A DNA stretch of 64,000 nucleotides from Sellimonas catena (GTDB lineage Bacteria > Bacillota > Clostridia > Lachnospirales > Lachnospiraceae). Both the position numbers and the translations under genes were made by a program. The DNA lies in assembly GCF_045063725.1 (NCBI RefSeq), contig NZ_CP173695.1; one strand, given 5' to 3'. The notes beneath the pieces were generated by a model. That model was not told where the DNA came from. It made no database searches and was given only the letters and a program-made list of their open reading frames with translations. Numbering within the stretch: position 1 is the first letter of the stretch; each line of letters begins with the position of its first letter. Shown one piece after another: positions 50,588-60,457 of this stretch.

Positions 50588-52489
50588 TTAAGCCCGTCTC
50601 ATGGACTCCAGATAGACCAGCAGCACGGAAATATCTGCCGGTGAAACCCCGGATATTCTGGATGCCTGTCCGATGGATACCGGACGCTGCGCGCTCAGCT
50701 TCTGCACTGCCTCAATCCGAAGGCTTTTCACATCGTTATAATCAATATCCTCCGGTATTTTCTTTTTCTCCATCTTCTTGAACTGTTCCACCTGCCGCAT
50801 CTGCCGCTTGATATATCCGTCATATTTAATATTAATATCAACCTGCTCTGCCACTTCTTCCGGAATCTGCGGCCTGTTTTCATCAATTGGAGCCAGAATA
50901 TTGTAATGAAGCTCCGGTCTCCGGATCAGATCCGCAATGGTTGCTCCGGAATTCAGTGGAGTACTTCCATACTGTATTAACAGATTCTGTACTTTTTCAC
51001 TAGTTCCAACATTCACATGTTCTACTCGTTCTATCTCAGACGCTATCATTTTTTCTTTTTCCAGTAGTTTTTCATACCGTTCTTCTGAAACCAGCCCGAT
51101 TTCATATCCAATCTTCGTCAGTCTCTGGTCCGCATTGTCCTGGCGAAGCAGGAGGCGGTATTCTGCCCTGGATGTCATCATTCTGTATGGTTCATGGCTC
51201 TCTTTTGTAACCAGATCATCGATGAGAACGCCGATATAAGCCTGGGAACGGTCCAGAATGAGCTGTTCCCTGCCAAGGATCTTCTGCGCCGCATTGATGC
51301 CCGCTACAAGTCCCTGTGCCGCAGCCTCCTCATATCCGGAGCTTCCGTTAAACTGTCCGGCACTGTAGAGCCCTTCCACCTTCCGAAATTCCAGCGTCGG
51401 ATAAAGCTGTCTTGCATCGATACAGTCATACTCAATCGCATAGGCATTTCTCACAATCTTCGCATGCTCCAGCCCCGGTACAGAACGGTACATCTCATAC
51501 TGTACATCCTCCGGGAGGGAACTGGACATTCCGCCGATATACATCTCATTCGTATATTCTCCCTCCGGTTCGATGAATACCTGATGCCTGTTTTTATCTG
51601 CGAATTTTACGACCTTGTCTTCGATAGACGGACAATACCTCGGTCCGGTTTCCTCGATCGCGCCGGAAAACAGAGGGGATCTGTCCAGATTATTCCGGAT
51701 GATTTCATGGGTTTTTTCATTCGTATACGTCAGCCAGCAGGAAATCTGCTCTCTCTGCACCGATTCCGGATCTGTTGTAAAGGAAAACGGTGTAATTCTT
51801 TCGTCTCCCTTCTGCTCTTCCATCTTGGAAAAATCAATCGATCTGCGGTCGATTCTCGCCGGAGTTCCTGTCTTAAAACGGTACATTGATACACCAAGCT
51901 TCTTCATGCAGTCAGACAGGTATGTGGACGCCTGAAGGCCGTTTGGGCCGGTTTCTATGCTGACATCACCATAAATACACCTCGCCTTCAAATACGTCCC
52001 TGTACAGAGGATTACGGCCTTACAGCGGTATATGGCACCGGAGATGATCTGTACTCCGGTAACTTTCCCGTCTTCCACGAGAATATCCACCACTTCCGCC
52101 TGCTTTAAATCCAGCCCCGGCTGGTTTTCCAGCACCATACGCATGGCCTTGCTGTACTCCTGTTTATCCGCCTGCGCTCTCAATGAATGAACCGCAGGCC
52201 CTTTGGAACGGTTGAGCATTTTTGACTGAATAAATGTGCGGTCGATGACCTTTCCCATCTCTCCGCCGAGAGCATCCACCTCTTTTACCAGATGTCCCTT
52301 TGATGTTCCGCCGATATTCGGATTGCACGGCATCATCGCCACGCTTTCCATGCTGACCGTAAAGACAATCGTCCTCATCCCAAGTCTTGCCGCCGCCAGG
52401 GCCGCCTCACAGCCCGCATGTCCGGCGCCGATTACAGCAACATCGTACACGTCTTTATTTTCCCATACAGAATTTACTGAATATTTCAT
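50588..52489 (-). CDS. mnmG: tRNA uridine-5-carboxymethylaminomethyl synthase subunit MnmG
   Basis: This 633-residue FAD protein (GidA) forms the cmnm5U34 modification with MnmE. It has the N-terminal dinucleotide site (VAVIGAGHAGCEAALAAARL) and the conserved CNPNIGGTSKGHLVKEVDAL and TGTYLKARCIYGD motifs. The C-terminal helical domain includes SIGQASRISGVSPADISVLL. The start overlaps mnmE by 35 bases. All parts look intact. Confidence 0.97.
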   Translation of the reverse strand: MKYSVNSVWENKDVYDVAVIGAGHAGCEAALAAARLGMRTIVFTVSMESVAMMPCNPNIGGTSKGHLVKEVDALGGEMGKVIDRTFIQSKMLNRSKGPAVHSLRAQADKQEYSKAMRMVLENQPGLDLKQAEVVDILVEDGKVTGVQIISGAIYRCKAVILCTGTYLKARCIYGDVSIETGPNGLQASTYLSDCMKKLGVSMYRFKTGTPARIDRRSIDFSKMEEQKGDERITPFSFTTDPESVQREQISCWLTYTNEKTHEIIRNNLDRSPLFSGAIEETGPRYCPSIEDKVVKFADKNRHQVFIEPEGEYTNEMYIGGMSSSLPEDVQYEMYRSVPGLEHAKIVRNAYAIEYDCIDARQLYPTLEFRKVEGLYSAGQFNGSSGYEEAAAQGLVAGINAAQKILGREQLILDRSQAYIGVLIDDLVTKESHEPYRMMTSRAEYRLLLRQDNADQRLTKIGYEIGLVSEERYEKLLEKEKMIASEIERVEHVNVGTSEKVQNLLIQYGSTPLNSGATIADLIRRPELHYNILAPIDENRPQIPEEVAEQVDINIKYDGYIKRQMRQVEQFKKMEKKKIPEDIDYNDVKSLRIEAVQKLSAQRPVSIGQASRISGVSPADISVLLVYLESMRRA

Positions 52490-53828
52490 TAACCAGATCC
52501 TCTCCTATCGTTTCTCCCGTAATACTTCCAAGTGCTTCGTATGCATCCATCAGATCAATCGTATAAAAATCCTCCGGCATGCCGTCTTCGATACTTCGTT
52601 TTACCTGTTTCAGGCTTGTAAAGGCCTGTTCCAGAGCCTCTTTCTGCCTCACATTCGTAATATAGACTTCATCATTAAAAGCAATCTCGCCCCGGAAAAA
52701 CATCTCCTTTACGGTCTGTTCCAGTTCGTAGATTCCCTCTTCTTCCTTTGCTGAAATCTCAATCATCGGCTTATCCAGATGTTCCTGGATCATTTCTTTT
52801 GTCACCTTTGTCTCAAGATCCGACTTATTCAACAGAACAATCACGTTCTTATCCTGGATCATCTCCATGATCTCAAAATCATTTTCATCCAGATTTCGCG
52901 ATGAGTCAACTACAAAAATAATCAAATCCGCATCTTCTGCCTGATTTTTCGCCCGGTCGACGCCGATTTTTTCCACCACATCTTCTGTCTTTCGGATTCC
53001 GGCCGTATCCATAATATTCAGGCTGACTCCGTTTAACTGGATGTGCTCTTCCAGAATATCCCTTGTCGTCCCCTCAATCTCCGTCACAATGGCCCGCTCT
53101 TCTCCTACCAGCGCATTCAGAAGAGAGGACTTCCCTGCATTTGGCTTTCCTACGATCACCGTCCGGATTCCTTCCTGCATCATCCTGCCGTTATCCGCAG
53201 TATCGATCAGTTTTTTCAGTTCTTTCAACAATTCCTCTACTTTTTCCACAAGGGTATCTCCGTATCCGTCCAGAGAAATATGCTCCGGATCATCCAGGGC
53301 AGACTCAATGTAGGCTGTATGATACAGAATTTCTTCCCTCATGGCGCTGATTTTGCGTTGTACGCTTCCTTTCAACTGACTGACTGAATTCTTCAAGGCA
53401 TACTCATTTTTGGAATGAATGACGTCTATGACCGCCTCTGCCTGCGACAGATCCATCCTTCCATTCAGGAAAGCCCTCTTTGTAAATTCACCCGGTTCAG
53501 CAGCTCTGGCGCCGTTTTTCAGTACGGTTTCCAGTATTTTTCTGACGACAAAGATTCCCCCGTGGCAGTCGATTTCCACGGTATCTTCTCCTGTATAGCT
53601 GTGCGGTCCTCTCATAAGCATCACCAGCACTTCATCTATCGTATTTTCCCCGTCCTTGATCCACCCATAATGTACGGTATGAGATGGCTGCGAGGAAAGT
53701 GTTTTCTTCCCTTTATAAATCCTGTCTGCAATTTCAAATGCATCCGGTCCGCTGATCCTTACAATTCCGATTCCGGAATCCGACATGGCTGTCGAGATCG
53801 CTGCGATTGTCTCCGTTACTTTCATCAT
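52455..53828 (-). CDS. mnmE: tRNA modification GTPase MnmE
   Basis: This 457-residue protein is the GTPase partner of MnmG. The N-terminal TrmE domain (residues 1-120) binds formyl-tetrahydrofolate. The G domain has GKPNAGKSSLLN, DTAGIR and NKSD. The C-terminus ends in FCMGK, the one-carbon-linked CxGK motif. The start at 53828 (or 53825) follows AGAGAGG; the frame to 53891 lies in the terminator of jag. The gene runs into mnmG. Confidence 0.97.
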   Translation of the reverse strand: MMKVTETIAAISTAMSDSGIGIVRISGPDAFEIADRIYKGKKTLSSQPSHTVHYGWIKDGENTIDEVLVMLMRGPHSYTGEDTVEIDCHGGIFVVRKILETVLKNGARAAEPGEFTKRAFLNGRMDLSQAEAVIDVIHSKNEYALKNSVSQLKGSVQRKISAMREEILYHTAYIESALDDPEHISLDGYGDTLVEKVEELLKELKKLIDTADNGRMMQEGIRTVIVGKPNAGKSSLLNALVGEERAIVTEIEGTTRDILEEHIQLNGVSLNIMDTAGIRKTEDVVEKIGVDRAKNQAEDADLIIFVVDSSRNLDENDFEIMEMIQDKNVIVLLNKSDLETKVTKEMIQEHLDKPMIEISAKEEEGIYELEQTVKEMFFRGEIAFNDEVYITNVRQKEALEQAFTSLKQVKRSIEDGMPEDFYTIDLMDAYEALGSITGETIGEDLVNEIFSKFCMGK

Positions 53829-53889
53829 GTCTGCACCCTCTCTTGTTCCTGCATATTCTGCACTGGAAATATTTTCCTGTTCGAAAAAC

Positions 53890-53933
53890 AAAAAGGGCAG
53901 ATTCTCCTGTTGTCATGGAAATCAGCCCTTTTT
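53890..53933 (-). terminator. Terminator between jag and mnmE
   Basis: AAAGGGCTGATT and AATCTGCCCTTTT on the minus strand form a stem, then TTTG. It ends the rpmH-rnpA-yidD-yidC-jag transcript. Confidence 0.85.
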
Positions 53934-53939
53934 CTATCT

Positions 53940-54805
53940 TTACTTATTTCTGATTAAGGTTACTACGACTCTTCTGTAAGGCTCTTCTCCTTCACTGTGT
54001 GTCGTCACATAACGGTCTGCCTGAAGAGCAGAATGAATAATTCTTCTTTCGTATGGATTCATCGGTTCCAGAGCAACCGGTTTCTTCGTTCTCTTTACCT
54101 TGTAGGCAATGTTTTTCGCAAGATTTTCGAGAGTTTCTTTTCTTCTTCTTCTGTAGTCTTCTGTATCCAGCTTCACTCTCACATATCCATCCTGTGTCTT
54201 GTTTGCTACTCTGTTTGTAAGATACTGAAGAGAATCCAGTGTCTGACCTCTCTTACCGATCAGGATTCCCATATTCTTTCCATCCATCACGATTTCGAGG
54301 CGCCCTCTTCATCAATACGGGATGAAATTTTAACTTCCATATCCATTGCGTGAAGCACGTCTGTGAGGAATTTCTCACATGCTGCAATTGTCTCATCCTG
54401 CACTTTTGCGAGCTTTTTACTCTCCTGAACCGGCTTTGTTTCTTTTACTTCTTTCACTTCAGCCGCTTCTTTTTCTCTTTTTTCTTTCCGCTCTTTCTTT
54501 TCTCTGCGCGGTTTTTTCTCTTTTACCTCGGATTTCATCTCCGGTTTTACTGCTTTTTCTTCGCCTTTTACCTCAGAGATGACCTCCTGGATTTCTTCTT
54601 TAAGCTCTTCTAATTCATCTTCTTTTTCTACTGTTTTCTTTTTCCATGCACGGATGACAGCCTGTTTGCTTCCGATTCCAAGAAAACCGCTGCTTCCTTT
54701 TTCAATTACATCGTATTCCAGCATATCACTTGTAACACCAAGCTGGATCAGGGCTTCTGTAATTGCATCATCCACTGTTTTTGCTGATACTGTAATTTCA
54801 CCCAT
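53940..54805 (-). pseudogene. jag: jag (khpB) with a one-base frameshift
   Basis: KhpB is an RNA-binding protein with Jag_N, KH and R3H domains. Here it is in two frames: 54805-54287 (GEITVSAKTVDDAITEALIQ to KISSRIDEEGASKS) and 54290-53940 (MDGKNMGILIGKRGQTLDSL onward, with the R3H segment NPYERRIIHSALQ). Adding one base in GAGGGCGCC at about 54301-54305 gives EEGRLEIVMDGK, the usual joint. The KH GxxG is GKRG. The long Lys/Glu linker is normal for the family. A real mutation and a sequencing error are both possible. Confidence 0.9.
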
Positions 54806-54829
54806 CCTGATAACCTCTTTCTTCATCTC

Positions 54830-56119
54830 TTACTTCTTTTGACTGTCTTTATGATTACTTTCATTATACTGTCTTACCAGATTTGCTTTCGCTGCGAGGC
54901 TTCCTGATTTTGCGTTTTTGCTCTTCTCAGCCGCTCTTTGTAAGGCTTCTTCTCTTTCTTTTTCTGTCATCTTTTTCTGTTTTGGCTCTTCAATGCTTCT
55001 TGCGTGAACCTGAGCCATCTCAGAAAGTTTCTGTGCGTTTGTGCCCTTCTTTTCTCTCTTTTTCGCCGCTTTTTTCTGATTCTTCTCAATCAGTTCTTCA
55101 ATCGATATCCTGGAAAGATATTTATTAATAGCAAGCTGCTGAATCATACGTACTACTGCACTGGCGATCCAGTAAAGTCCGATACCGGAAGGGAATGTAA
55201 AACACATTACCACTGAAAATAACGGCATGATCTTCATCGTTGCATTCATGGAATTTACCATGGAATTGTCACTGCTGTCATTTTCTGTCGGCGCTGCCGT
55301 CGGTGAAAGTTTCATACTGATATACTGTGTCAATCCCGAAATAATCGGAATAGACAGAGCCAGGATTGCCGCTATAACAGCTCCTGTTTGAATCGAATTC
55401 ATGAAAATATTCAGTGGAGTTTCCGCAATATTGATTCCGAGGAAAGAATTCAAATGTGTCAGACTATCCTGAGTAGAACGGATCAGCGACTCCAGATCCG
55501 GCAGTTTGTCGGCCAGAGTATCCCAGCTGCTTTCCTGAAATTTGTAAAGCGCATCCACCATAACGTTGGGCTGGCTGAATTTATATCTGGACGGATCCAT
55601 TGCAATCGCATTCGTCTTACCAAGCGCCTCCATTGCCGCCTGTCCGCCTTCGGTGGACAAAAGCTGATTTACGAGCGGCATGTAAACTTCTTTGATTCCG
55701 TCTACATAAGCCGGGATATTACGGATTACATAAAACAGCCCCCACAGAATCGGCAGCTGGATCAAAAGCTGCGAACAGCCTCCCATCATGGAAGTTCCGT
55801 ATTTCTCATAGACCATCTTGGTTTCTTCCTGCATCTTCATCATCGATGCCTGGTCTTTTTTGTTCTTATATTTGTTCTGAATCCTTCTAAGCTCCGGATT
55901 CATTACAACGGTCAGTTTTGACGCCTTTTGCTGTTTGTACGTCAATGGAAGAAGCAGTGTATAGATAATGATTGTAAAAATAATGATACAAAGACCAATA
56001 TTTTCAATATGGAATACATTACTAAGCACACTGAAAATTCCGTTCATCAGATGCCCCAGAAGCCAGGAAATCTGGCCGACGATCGGAGCCGATGACTGTG
56101 TCAATAATAAACCTTCCAT
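54830..56119 (-). CDS. yidC: Membrane protein insertase YidC
   Basis: This 429-residue YidC/Oxa1 protein inserts proteins in the membrane with or without SecYEG. Hydrophobic segments are at about 40-62, 115-135, 240-262 and 295-330. The cytoplasmic arm is VMNPELRRIQNKYKNKKDQA, and a charged C-terminal tail (KREKKGTNAQKLSEMAQVHA) may bind the ribosome. An extra periplasmic segment of 100 residues between the first helices is normal for clostridia. The gene lies between yidD and jag. Confidence 0.96.
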   Translation of the reverse strand: MEGLLLTQSSAPIVGQISWLLGHLMNGIFSVLSNVFHIENIGLCIIIFTIIIYTLLLPLTYKQQKASKLTVVMNPELRRIQNKYKNKKDQASMMKMQEETKMVYEKYGTSMMGGCSQLLIQLPILWGLFYVIRNIPAYVDGIKEVYMPLVNQLLSTEGGQAAMEALGKTNAIAMDPSRYKFSQPNVMVDALYKFQESSWDTLADKLPDLESLIRSTQDSLTHLNSFLGINIAETPLNIFMNSIQTGAVIAAILALSIPIISGLTQYISMKLSPTAAPTENDSSDNSMVNSMNATMKIMPLFSVVMCFTFPSGIGLYWIASAVVRMIQQLAINKYLSRISIEELIEKNQKKAAKKREKKGTNAQKLSEMAQVHARSIEEPKQKKMTEKEREEALQRAAEKSKNAKSGSLAAKANLVRQYNESNHKDSQKK

Positions 56120-56150
56120 CAGTTCTCCTCCATATTCAGGTATTATTTAA

Positions 56151-56366
56151 TTACGGTACCGGATCGTATCCTCCCCGGTGGAACGGATTACATCTGAGTA
56201 TTCTCCAGACCGTAAGAAGTCCTCCCTTTAAGGCTCCGTACTTCTCGATTGCCTCCAGTCCGTACTCCGAACAGGTCGGCGTATAAATACAGTGCTGTGT
56301 CGGCAGCTTGTACTTTGATAAATGCTTTCTGTAAAAACGAATTACTGCAAGCAACAGTTTTTTCAT
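56151..56366 (-). CDS. yidD: Membrane insertion factor YidD
   Basis: This 71-residue protein has the invariant YidD signature YTPTCSEYGLEAIEKYGALK (with the CSxY motif), GGxxT-type spacing and the GGYDPVP end. It helps membrane protein insertion by YidC. It overlaps rnpA by four bases and is 31 bases upstream of yidC. Size and motif leave no alternative. Confidence 0.96.
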   Translation of the reverse strand: MKKLLLAVIRFYRKHLSKYKLPTQHCIYTPTCSEYGLEAIEKYGALKGGLLTVWRILRCNPFHRGGYDPVP

Positions 56367-56752
56367 CGTTTCATCTCCATTTCATTTCCCTTATCCGAAG
56401 AATCCTGCTGTGTGTCCTGTAAATATATATGATGAAGTTTTCCGAGATGGACCACTGCACTTTCTATTTCCTGATAGCTTTTGTCCTTTGCCGAAGCCCG
56501 TGCAATGATAATTATGTCATATCCACGCCGGAAATGCTCTTCCTGCAGTCGATAACTTTCTCTCAATAGCCGTGTAACCCTGTGACGGACTACACTGTTC
56601 CCTACCTTTTTGCTGACTGAAAGTCCCAGTCTGTTGCCCGAGGTACCATTCTCTCTGACATACATGACAAGATATCTGTTTGCATAGGATTTTCCTTTTT
56701 TATAGGTCAGCTGAAAATCCCTGTTCTTTTTCAATGATTCTGAAAACTGCAT
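56363..56752 (-). CDS. rnpA: Ribonuclease P protein component
   Basis: This 129-residue basic protein binds the RNase P RNA and aids 5' maturation of tRNAs. The RNR motif region reads NRLGLSVSKKVGNSVVRHRV, followed by KRLLRESYR-like TRLLRESYR. Length is typical, with a somewhat longer acidic C-terminal end (QQDSSDKGNEMEMKR). It lies between rpmH and yidD, the universal order near oriC. Confidence 0.97.
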   Translation of the reverse strand: MQFSESLKKNRDFQLTYKKGKSYANRYLVMYVRENGTSGNRLGLSVSKKVGNSVVRHRVTRLLRESYRLQEEHFRRGYDIIIIARASAKDKSYQEIESAVVHLGKLHHIYLQDTQQDSSDKGNEMEMKR

Positions 56753-56840
56753 TGCCGTATGCTCCTGATATGTTCTACGGTACGCAGATTATCCGCCTTT
56801 TCTTCATTCTGTATAGAAGAAAAGGCCACATATATGCGGC

Positions 56841-56975
56841 CTACGCTGATAATCTTTTTCTTCCTTTTGCTCTTCTGGCTGCGAGAACTTTTCTTCCGCC
56901 TGCCGTGCTCATTCTTGCTCTGAATCCATGAACTTTCGCTCTGGAACGTTTCTTTGGCTGAAATGTCATTTTCAT
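56841..56975 (-). CDS. rpmH: Ribosomal protein L34
   Basis: This 44-residue protein is L34 (MKMTFQPKKRSRAKVHGFRA, ending RRAKGRKRLSA). The start at 56975 is set by alignment to the family and by GGAGG upstream; the longer frame is non-coding leader. It is the first gene of the rpmH-rnpA-yidD-yidC operon and sits beside oriC. Confidence 0.98.
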   Translation of the reverse strand: MKMTFQPKKRSRAKVHGFRARMSTAGGRKVLAARRAKGRKRLSA

Positions 56976-57119
56976 TACTTTCCACCTCCTTAACCTGAAA
57001 CTTATATATATAAATATAAGTACATTAATATCGTTCTTTGCTAAAAGACACCACGTCTGATTATAGTCAAAAACCCCCTGCAAGTCAAGTAATTCCGTGA
57101 TTTTTTTACGTTTTTTCAC

Positions 57120-57520
57120 AAGGATCCACAGTTATACAGCTCCTTTCCACAGGACCGGAACAATTTTATCTGCTCCGGAATGCTTTACACGCTGATTTCC
57201 ACATGTTTTCAACATTTTGTGGATAATTTTGTGATTTTGTGTGGAAAACATGTTGGATTCTACTAAATTCGTCATTTTTTTTCCGGTTTCATGCGGTTTT
57301 CCACTGTTCAAAATCTTATCCACATCGATTTTACATTGCACTTGAAATCTTTTTGTTGTAATATATAAGGGAGTGAATCTATTTATTTCACGAGATCGCA
57401 GCGAAAATCCGGCCCGTTTTTTTGTGTCGGGTGTTTTTTGCTGTGCTTTTCAGTCATGTCCTGATCAGACGTCTCTGACAGGCGGACAGTACTAAAACAA
57501 TAAGATTAGGAGTCATCAAA
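57120..57520. other. Chromosomal origin region (oriC), rpmH-dnaA side
   Basis: Perfect DnaA boxes lie at 57218-57226 (TGTGGATAA) and 57316-57324 (TTATCCACA). Several variants appear in between (TTTCCACA at 57145 and 57197; TGTGGAAAA at 57240). AT-rich DNA is found around 57180-57300. A dnaA promoter candidate, TTGAAA (57342-57347), 16 bases, TATAAG (57364-57369), lies near the end. The rpmH promoter must lie in the left part. Confidence 0.85.
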
Positions 57521-58930
57521 ATGGACATCGTAACAGAAAAATGGAATGAAATAATTGAAAATTTAAGACTTGAGCATAGTCTTTCCGACGTTTCATTTAA
57601 AACATGGATTCTTCCATTAAAAGTCTATGATGTAATTGAAAATACCGTCTATATTCTCGTGACGTTAGATGGGACCGGTGATTATATCGATTACATAGAG
57701 AAAAAATACCTCCTTCCATTTAAAGTTTCGATCGCTGAAATTACCGGAATCGAGTATGATGTCAAATTTATTCCGGATAACCCGAGCGAACTGGAAAAGG
57801 TAGAAGAAATAGCAAATGCTCACAAGAAAAAAGCAGCGGCACACACAAAGAAAAACGACAATCTTCTTATGATAGAGCGTGCAAACTTAAACCCGCGCTA
57901 TACATTTGATACCTTTGTCGTCGGCAAAAACAACAATTTCGCCCATGCCGCATCCCTTGCAGTTGCAGAATCACCGGGTGAAGTATACAATCCTTTATTC
58001 CTCTACGGAGGTGTAGGACTTGGGAAAACCCATCTGATGCATTCGATTGCTCATTTTATTCTGGAAAAAGATCCGAAGAAAAAGGTTCTCTACGTGACAA
58101 GTGAGGCCTTTACCAATGAACTGATCGAATCCCTCAGAAGCGGTAAAACAGGAAACGAACTTCCGATGACTGCTTTTCGTGATAAATACAGAAATGTCGA
58201 TGTGCTCCTGATTGACGATATCCAGTTTATTATAGGAAAGGAGAGTACCCAGGAAGAGTTTTTCCACACATTCAATCACCTGCATGTGGCCGGAAAACAG
58301 ATCATCATTTCCTCGGACAAACCTCCTAAGGATATCGAAACACTGGAGGCACGGCTTCGTACCCGGTTTGAGTGGGGACTCATCGCTGATATTTCGGCTC
58401 CGGATTACGAGACCCGAATGGCAATTCTGAAGAAAAAAATCGAATCCGATCAGCTGGAACGCTACCATATTCCGGAAGATGTTCTGCAGTTTATTGCGAC
58501 TAACATCAAATCCAACATCCGGGAGCTGGAAGGTTCTCTTAACAAACTGATCGCACTGTATAAATTAAAGAACGAAGAGATCAATATTTCACTTGCAGCC
58601 GAGGCTTTAAAAGATCTGATCTCGCCGGATGAAAACCGGAAGATCACGCCGGAACTGATCATCGAAACAGTTTCCGAACATTTCGGGATCTCTGTAGCGG
58701 ACTTAAAGAGCGCAAGCCGCGATGCAAAGACAACAAGCGCACGCCATATTGCCATGTATCTTTGCCGTTCCATGACAGACACCCCTCTGAAAATGATCGG
58801 ATCCTTACTTGGCGGAAGAGACCACTCGACTGTGAAACATGGTGTGGATAAAGTGTCGAAAGATATGGAAAACAATGATTCTCTGAAAAATACAATCAGT
58901 ATCATTCAAAAGAAAATCAGTCCGCTTTGA
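57521..58930 (+). CDS. dnaA: Replication initiator DnaA
   Basis: This 469-residue AAA+ protein binds DnaA boxes and opens oriC. The order is domain I (residues 1-90), a short linker, AAA+ domain III with Walker A GGVGLGKTHLMHSIAHF (near 165) and Walker B VLLIDDIQFI, and domain IV with the DNA-binding signature GGRDHSTVKHGVDKV near the C-terminus. The ATG follows TTAGGAG. Normal length and no anomaly. Confidence 0.98.
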   Translation: MDIVTEKWNEIIENLRLEHSLSDVSFKTWILPLKVYDVIENTVYILVTLDGTGDYIDYIEKKYLLPFKVSIAEITGIEYDVKFIPDNPSELEKVEEIANAHKKKAAAHTKKNDNLLMIERANLNPRYTFDTFVVGKNNNFAHAASLAVAESPGEVYNPLFLYGGVGLGKTHLMHSIAHFILEKDPKKKVLYVTSEAFTNELIESLRSGKTGNELPMTAFRDKYRNVDVLLIDDIQFIIGKESTQEEFFHTFNHLHVAGKQIIISSDKPPKDIETLEARLRTRFEWGLIADISAPDYETRMAILKKKIESDQLERYHIPEDVLQFIATNIKSNIRELEGSLNKLIALYKLKNEEINISLAAEALKDLISPDENRKITPELIIETVSEHFGISVADLKSASRDAKTTSARHIAMYLCRSMTDTPLKMIGSLLGGRDHSTVKHGVDKVSKDMENNDSLKNTISIIQKKISPL

Positions 58931-59109
58931 TGATTTTCCTGCATTCATCCTCATGAAATCCAAGCCCGTTCAACGAAGATTTCCATCCCGGAATCCACGA
59001 ACTGGCGCGGGTTTGCACAGGTTATGCACATATCCACACATCCTAAGGCGGCGAATGCGGATATCTTATATATAAAAATTTATCTGGCTCAGCGAAAGGA
59101 GTTATACAC
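58931..59109. other. dnaA-dnaN intergenic DnaA-box cluster
   Basis: Variant boxes TTATGCACA (59022-59030) and TATCCACAC (59031-59039) sit side by side, followed by an AT-rich stretch (TATCTTATATATAAAAATTT). In a bipartite origin this would be the second part, near the unwinding site. The dnaN ribosome site is GAAAGGAG. Confidence 0.65.
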
Positions 59110-60216
59110 ATGAAAATTATCTGCACAAAATCCAATCTGGCAAAAGGTGTGGGAATCGTCTCCAAAGCAGTTCCTTCTAAAACAACAATGCCGATTCTGG
59201 AATGTATTTTGATTGATGCGACAAACGATATAATCAAACTGACAGCAAATGATATGGAACTTGGAATCGAAACAATTATCGAAGGTGAAATTGTACAGCC
59301 TGGTATGATTGCTCTGGATGCAAAAATCTTTTCTGAAATTGTCAGAAAGCTCCCGGATAGTGAAATCGTTATCACAACGGATGAAAATGAACAAACATTA
59401 ATTACCTGTGAGAAAGCGAAATTTCAGATTGCCGGAAAATCCGGAAGTGATTTCGCCTACCTTCCATATATTGAAAAGAACGAATCCATTCTGGTATCAC
59501 AATATACATTAAAAGAAGTGATCCGCCAGACAATCTTTTCTATTGCTGATACAGAGAGCAACAAGCTGATGACCGGTGAGCTGTTTGAAGTAGAAGATAA
59601 CATTCTGAAAGTAGTTTCACTGGACGGTCACAGAATCTCCATCCGGAAGATTGAGCTGAAAGACAACTATGACCATAAAAAAGTTGTCGTTCCAGGAAAG
59701 ACACTCACAGAAATCAGCAAGATTTTATCCGGCGATGCCGAGAGCGAAGTACAGATTTACTTTGCAGAAAATCATATTGTATTTGAATTTGATCAGACTG
59801 TTGTCGTATCCCGTCTGATCGAGGGAGAGTATTTCCGCATTGAGCAGATGCTCTCAAGCGATTATGAGACGAAGGTACACATTAATAAAAAAGAACTGTT
59901 AAACTGTATTGACCGTGCAACGCTTCTTGTAAAAGAAGGAGACAAGCGTCCGATCATCATTCAGATCGGCGACGAAACAATGGAGCTGAAGATTCAGTCA
60001 CAGCTTGGATCCATGGATGAGGAGATTTTTATCACAAAAGAAGGAAAGGATCTTCTGATCGGATTCAATCCGAAATTCCTGATCGATGCCCTGAGAGTGA
60101 TCGATGACGAGGATGTCGCGCTCTACTTTATGAATGCGAAGGCTCCATGCTTTATCAAGGATGAGAAGGAAAGTTATGTATATCTGATCCTTCCGGTCAA
60201 CTTTAACGCAATCTAA
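59110..60216 (+). CDS. dnaN: DNA polymerase III beta sliding clamp
   Basis: This 368-residue protein has three clamp domains. Typical start MKIICTKSNLAKGVGIVSKA, plus SVxSG-like GRALxPxL equivalents, and the end SYVYLILPVNFNAI. It tethers polymerase to DNA. Length is normal. It follows dnaA and precedes the S4-domain gene by 17 bases in the conserved order. Confidence 0.97.
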   Translation: MKIICTKSNLAKGVGIVSKAVPSKTTMPILECILIDATNDIIKLTANDMELGIETIIEGEIVQPGMIALDAKIFSEIVRKLPDSEIVITTDENEQTLITCEKAKFQIAGKSGSDFAYLPYIEKNESILVSQYTLKEVIRQTIFSIADTESNKLMTGELFEVEDNILKVVSLDGHRISIRKIELKDNYDHKKVVVPGKTLTEISKILSGDAESEVQIYFAENHIVFEFDQTVVVSRLIEGEYFRIEQMLSSDYETKVHINKKELLNCIDRATLLVKEGDKRPIIIQIGDETMELKIQSQLGSMDEEIFITKEGKDLLIGFNPKFLIDALRVIDDEDVALYFMNAKAPCFIKDEKESYVYLILPVNFNAI

Positions 60217-60233
60217 AGGAAAGAGGTTACCAG

Positions 60234-60443
60234 ATGGAGACAATTACACTTCGGGATGAATTTATCAAACTTGGACAGGCGCTGAAAGCCGCCGGACTTT
60301 GTGAATCCGGGGTAGAGGCGAAAGAAGTCATCCAGGACGGCCTTGTGAAGGTCAATGGAAGTGTCGACACAAGACGCGGAAGAAAGCTGTATGACGGGGA
60401 CGTCGTATCCTTCGACGGACAGGAAATCAAAATACAGAAATAG
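60234..60443 (+). CDS. S4-domain RNA-binding protein (YaaA/RlbA type)
   Basis: This 69-residue protein is a single S4 RNA-binding fold (FIKLGQALKAAGLCESGVEA, with KVNGSVDTRRGRKLYDGDVV). It is the conserved small gene between dnaN and recF in Firmicutes, thought to act in ribosome biogenesis. GGAAAGAGG lies before its ATG. It is complete. Confidence 0.93.
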   Translation: METITLRDEFIKLGQALKAAGLCESGVEAKEVIQDGLVKVNGSVDTRRGRKLYDGDVVSFDGQEIKIQK

Positions 60444-60457
60444 CGGACAGGTGCGGC

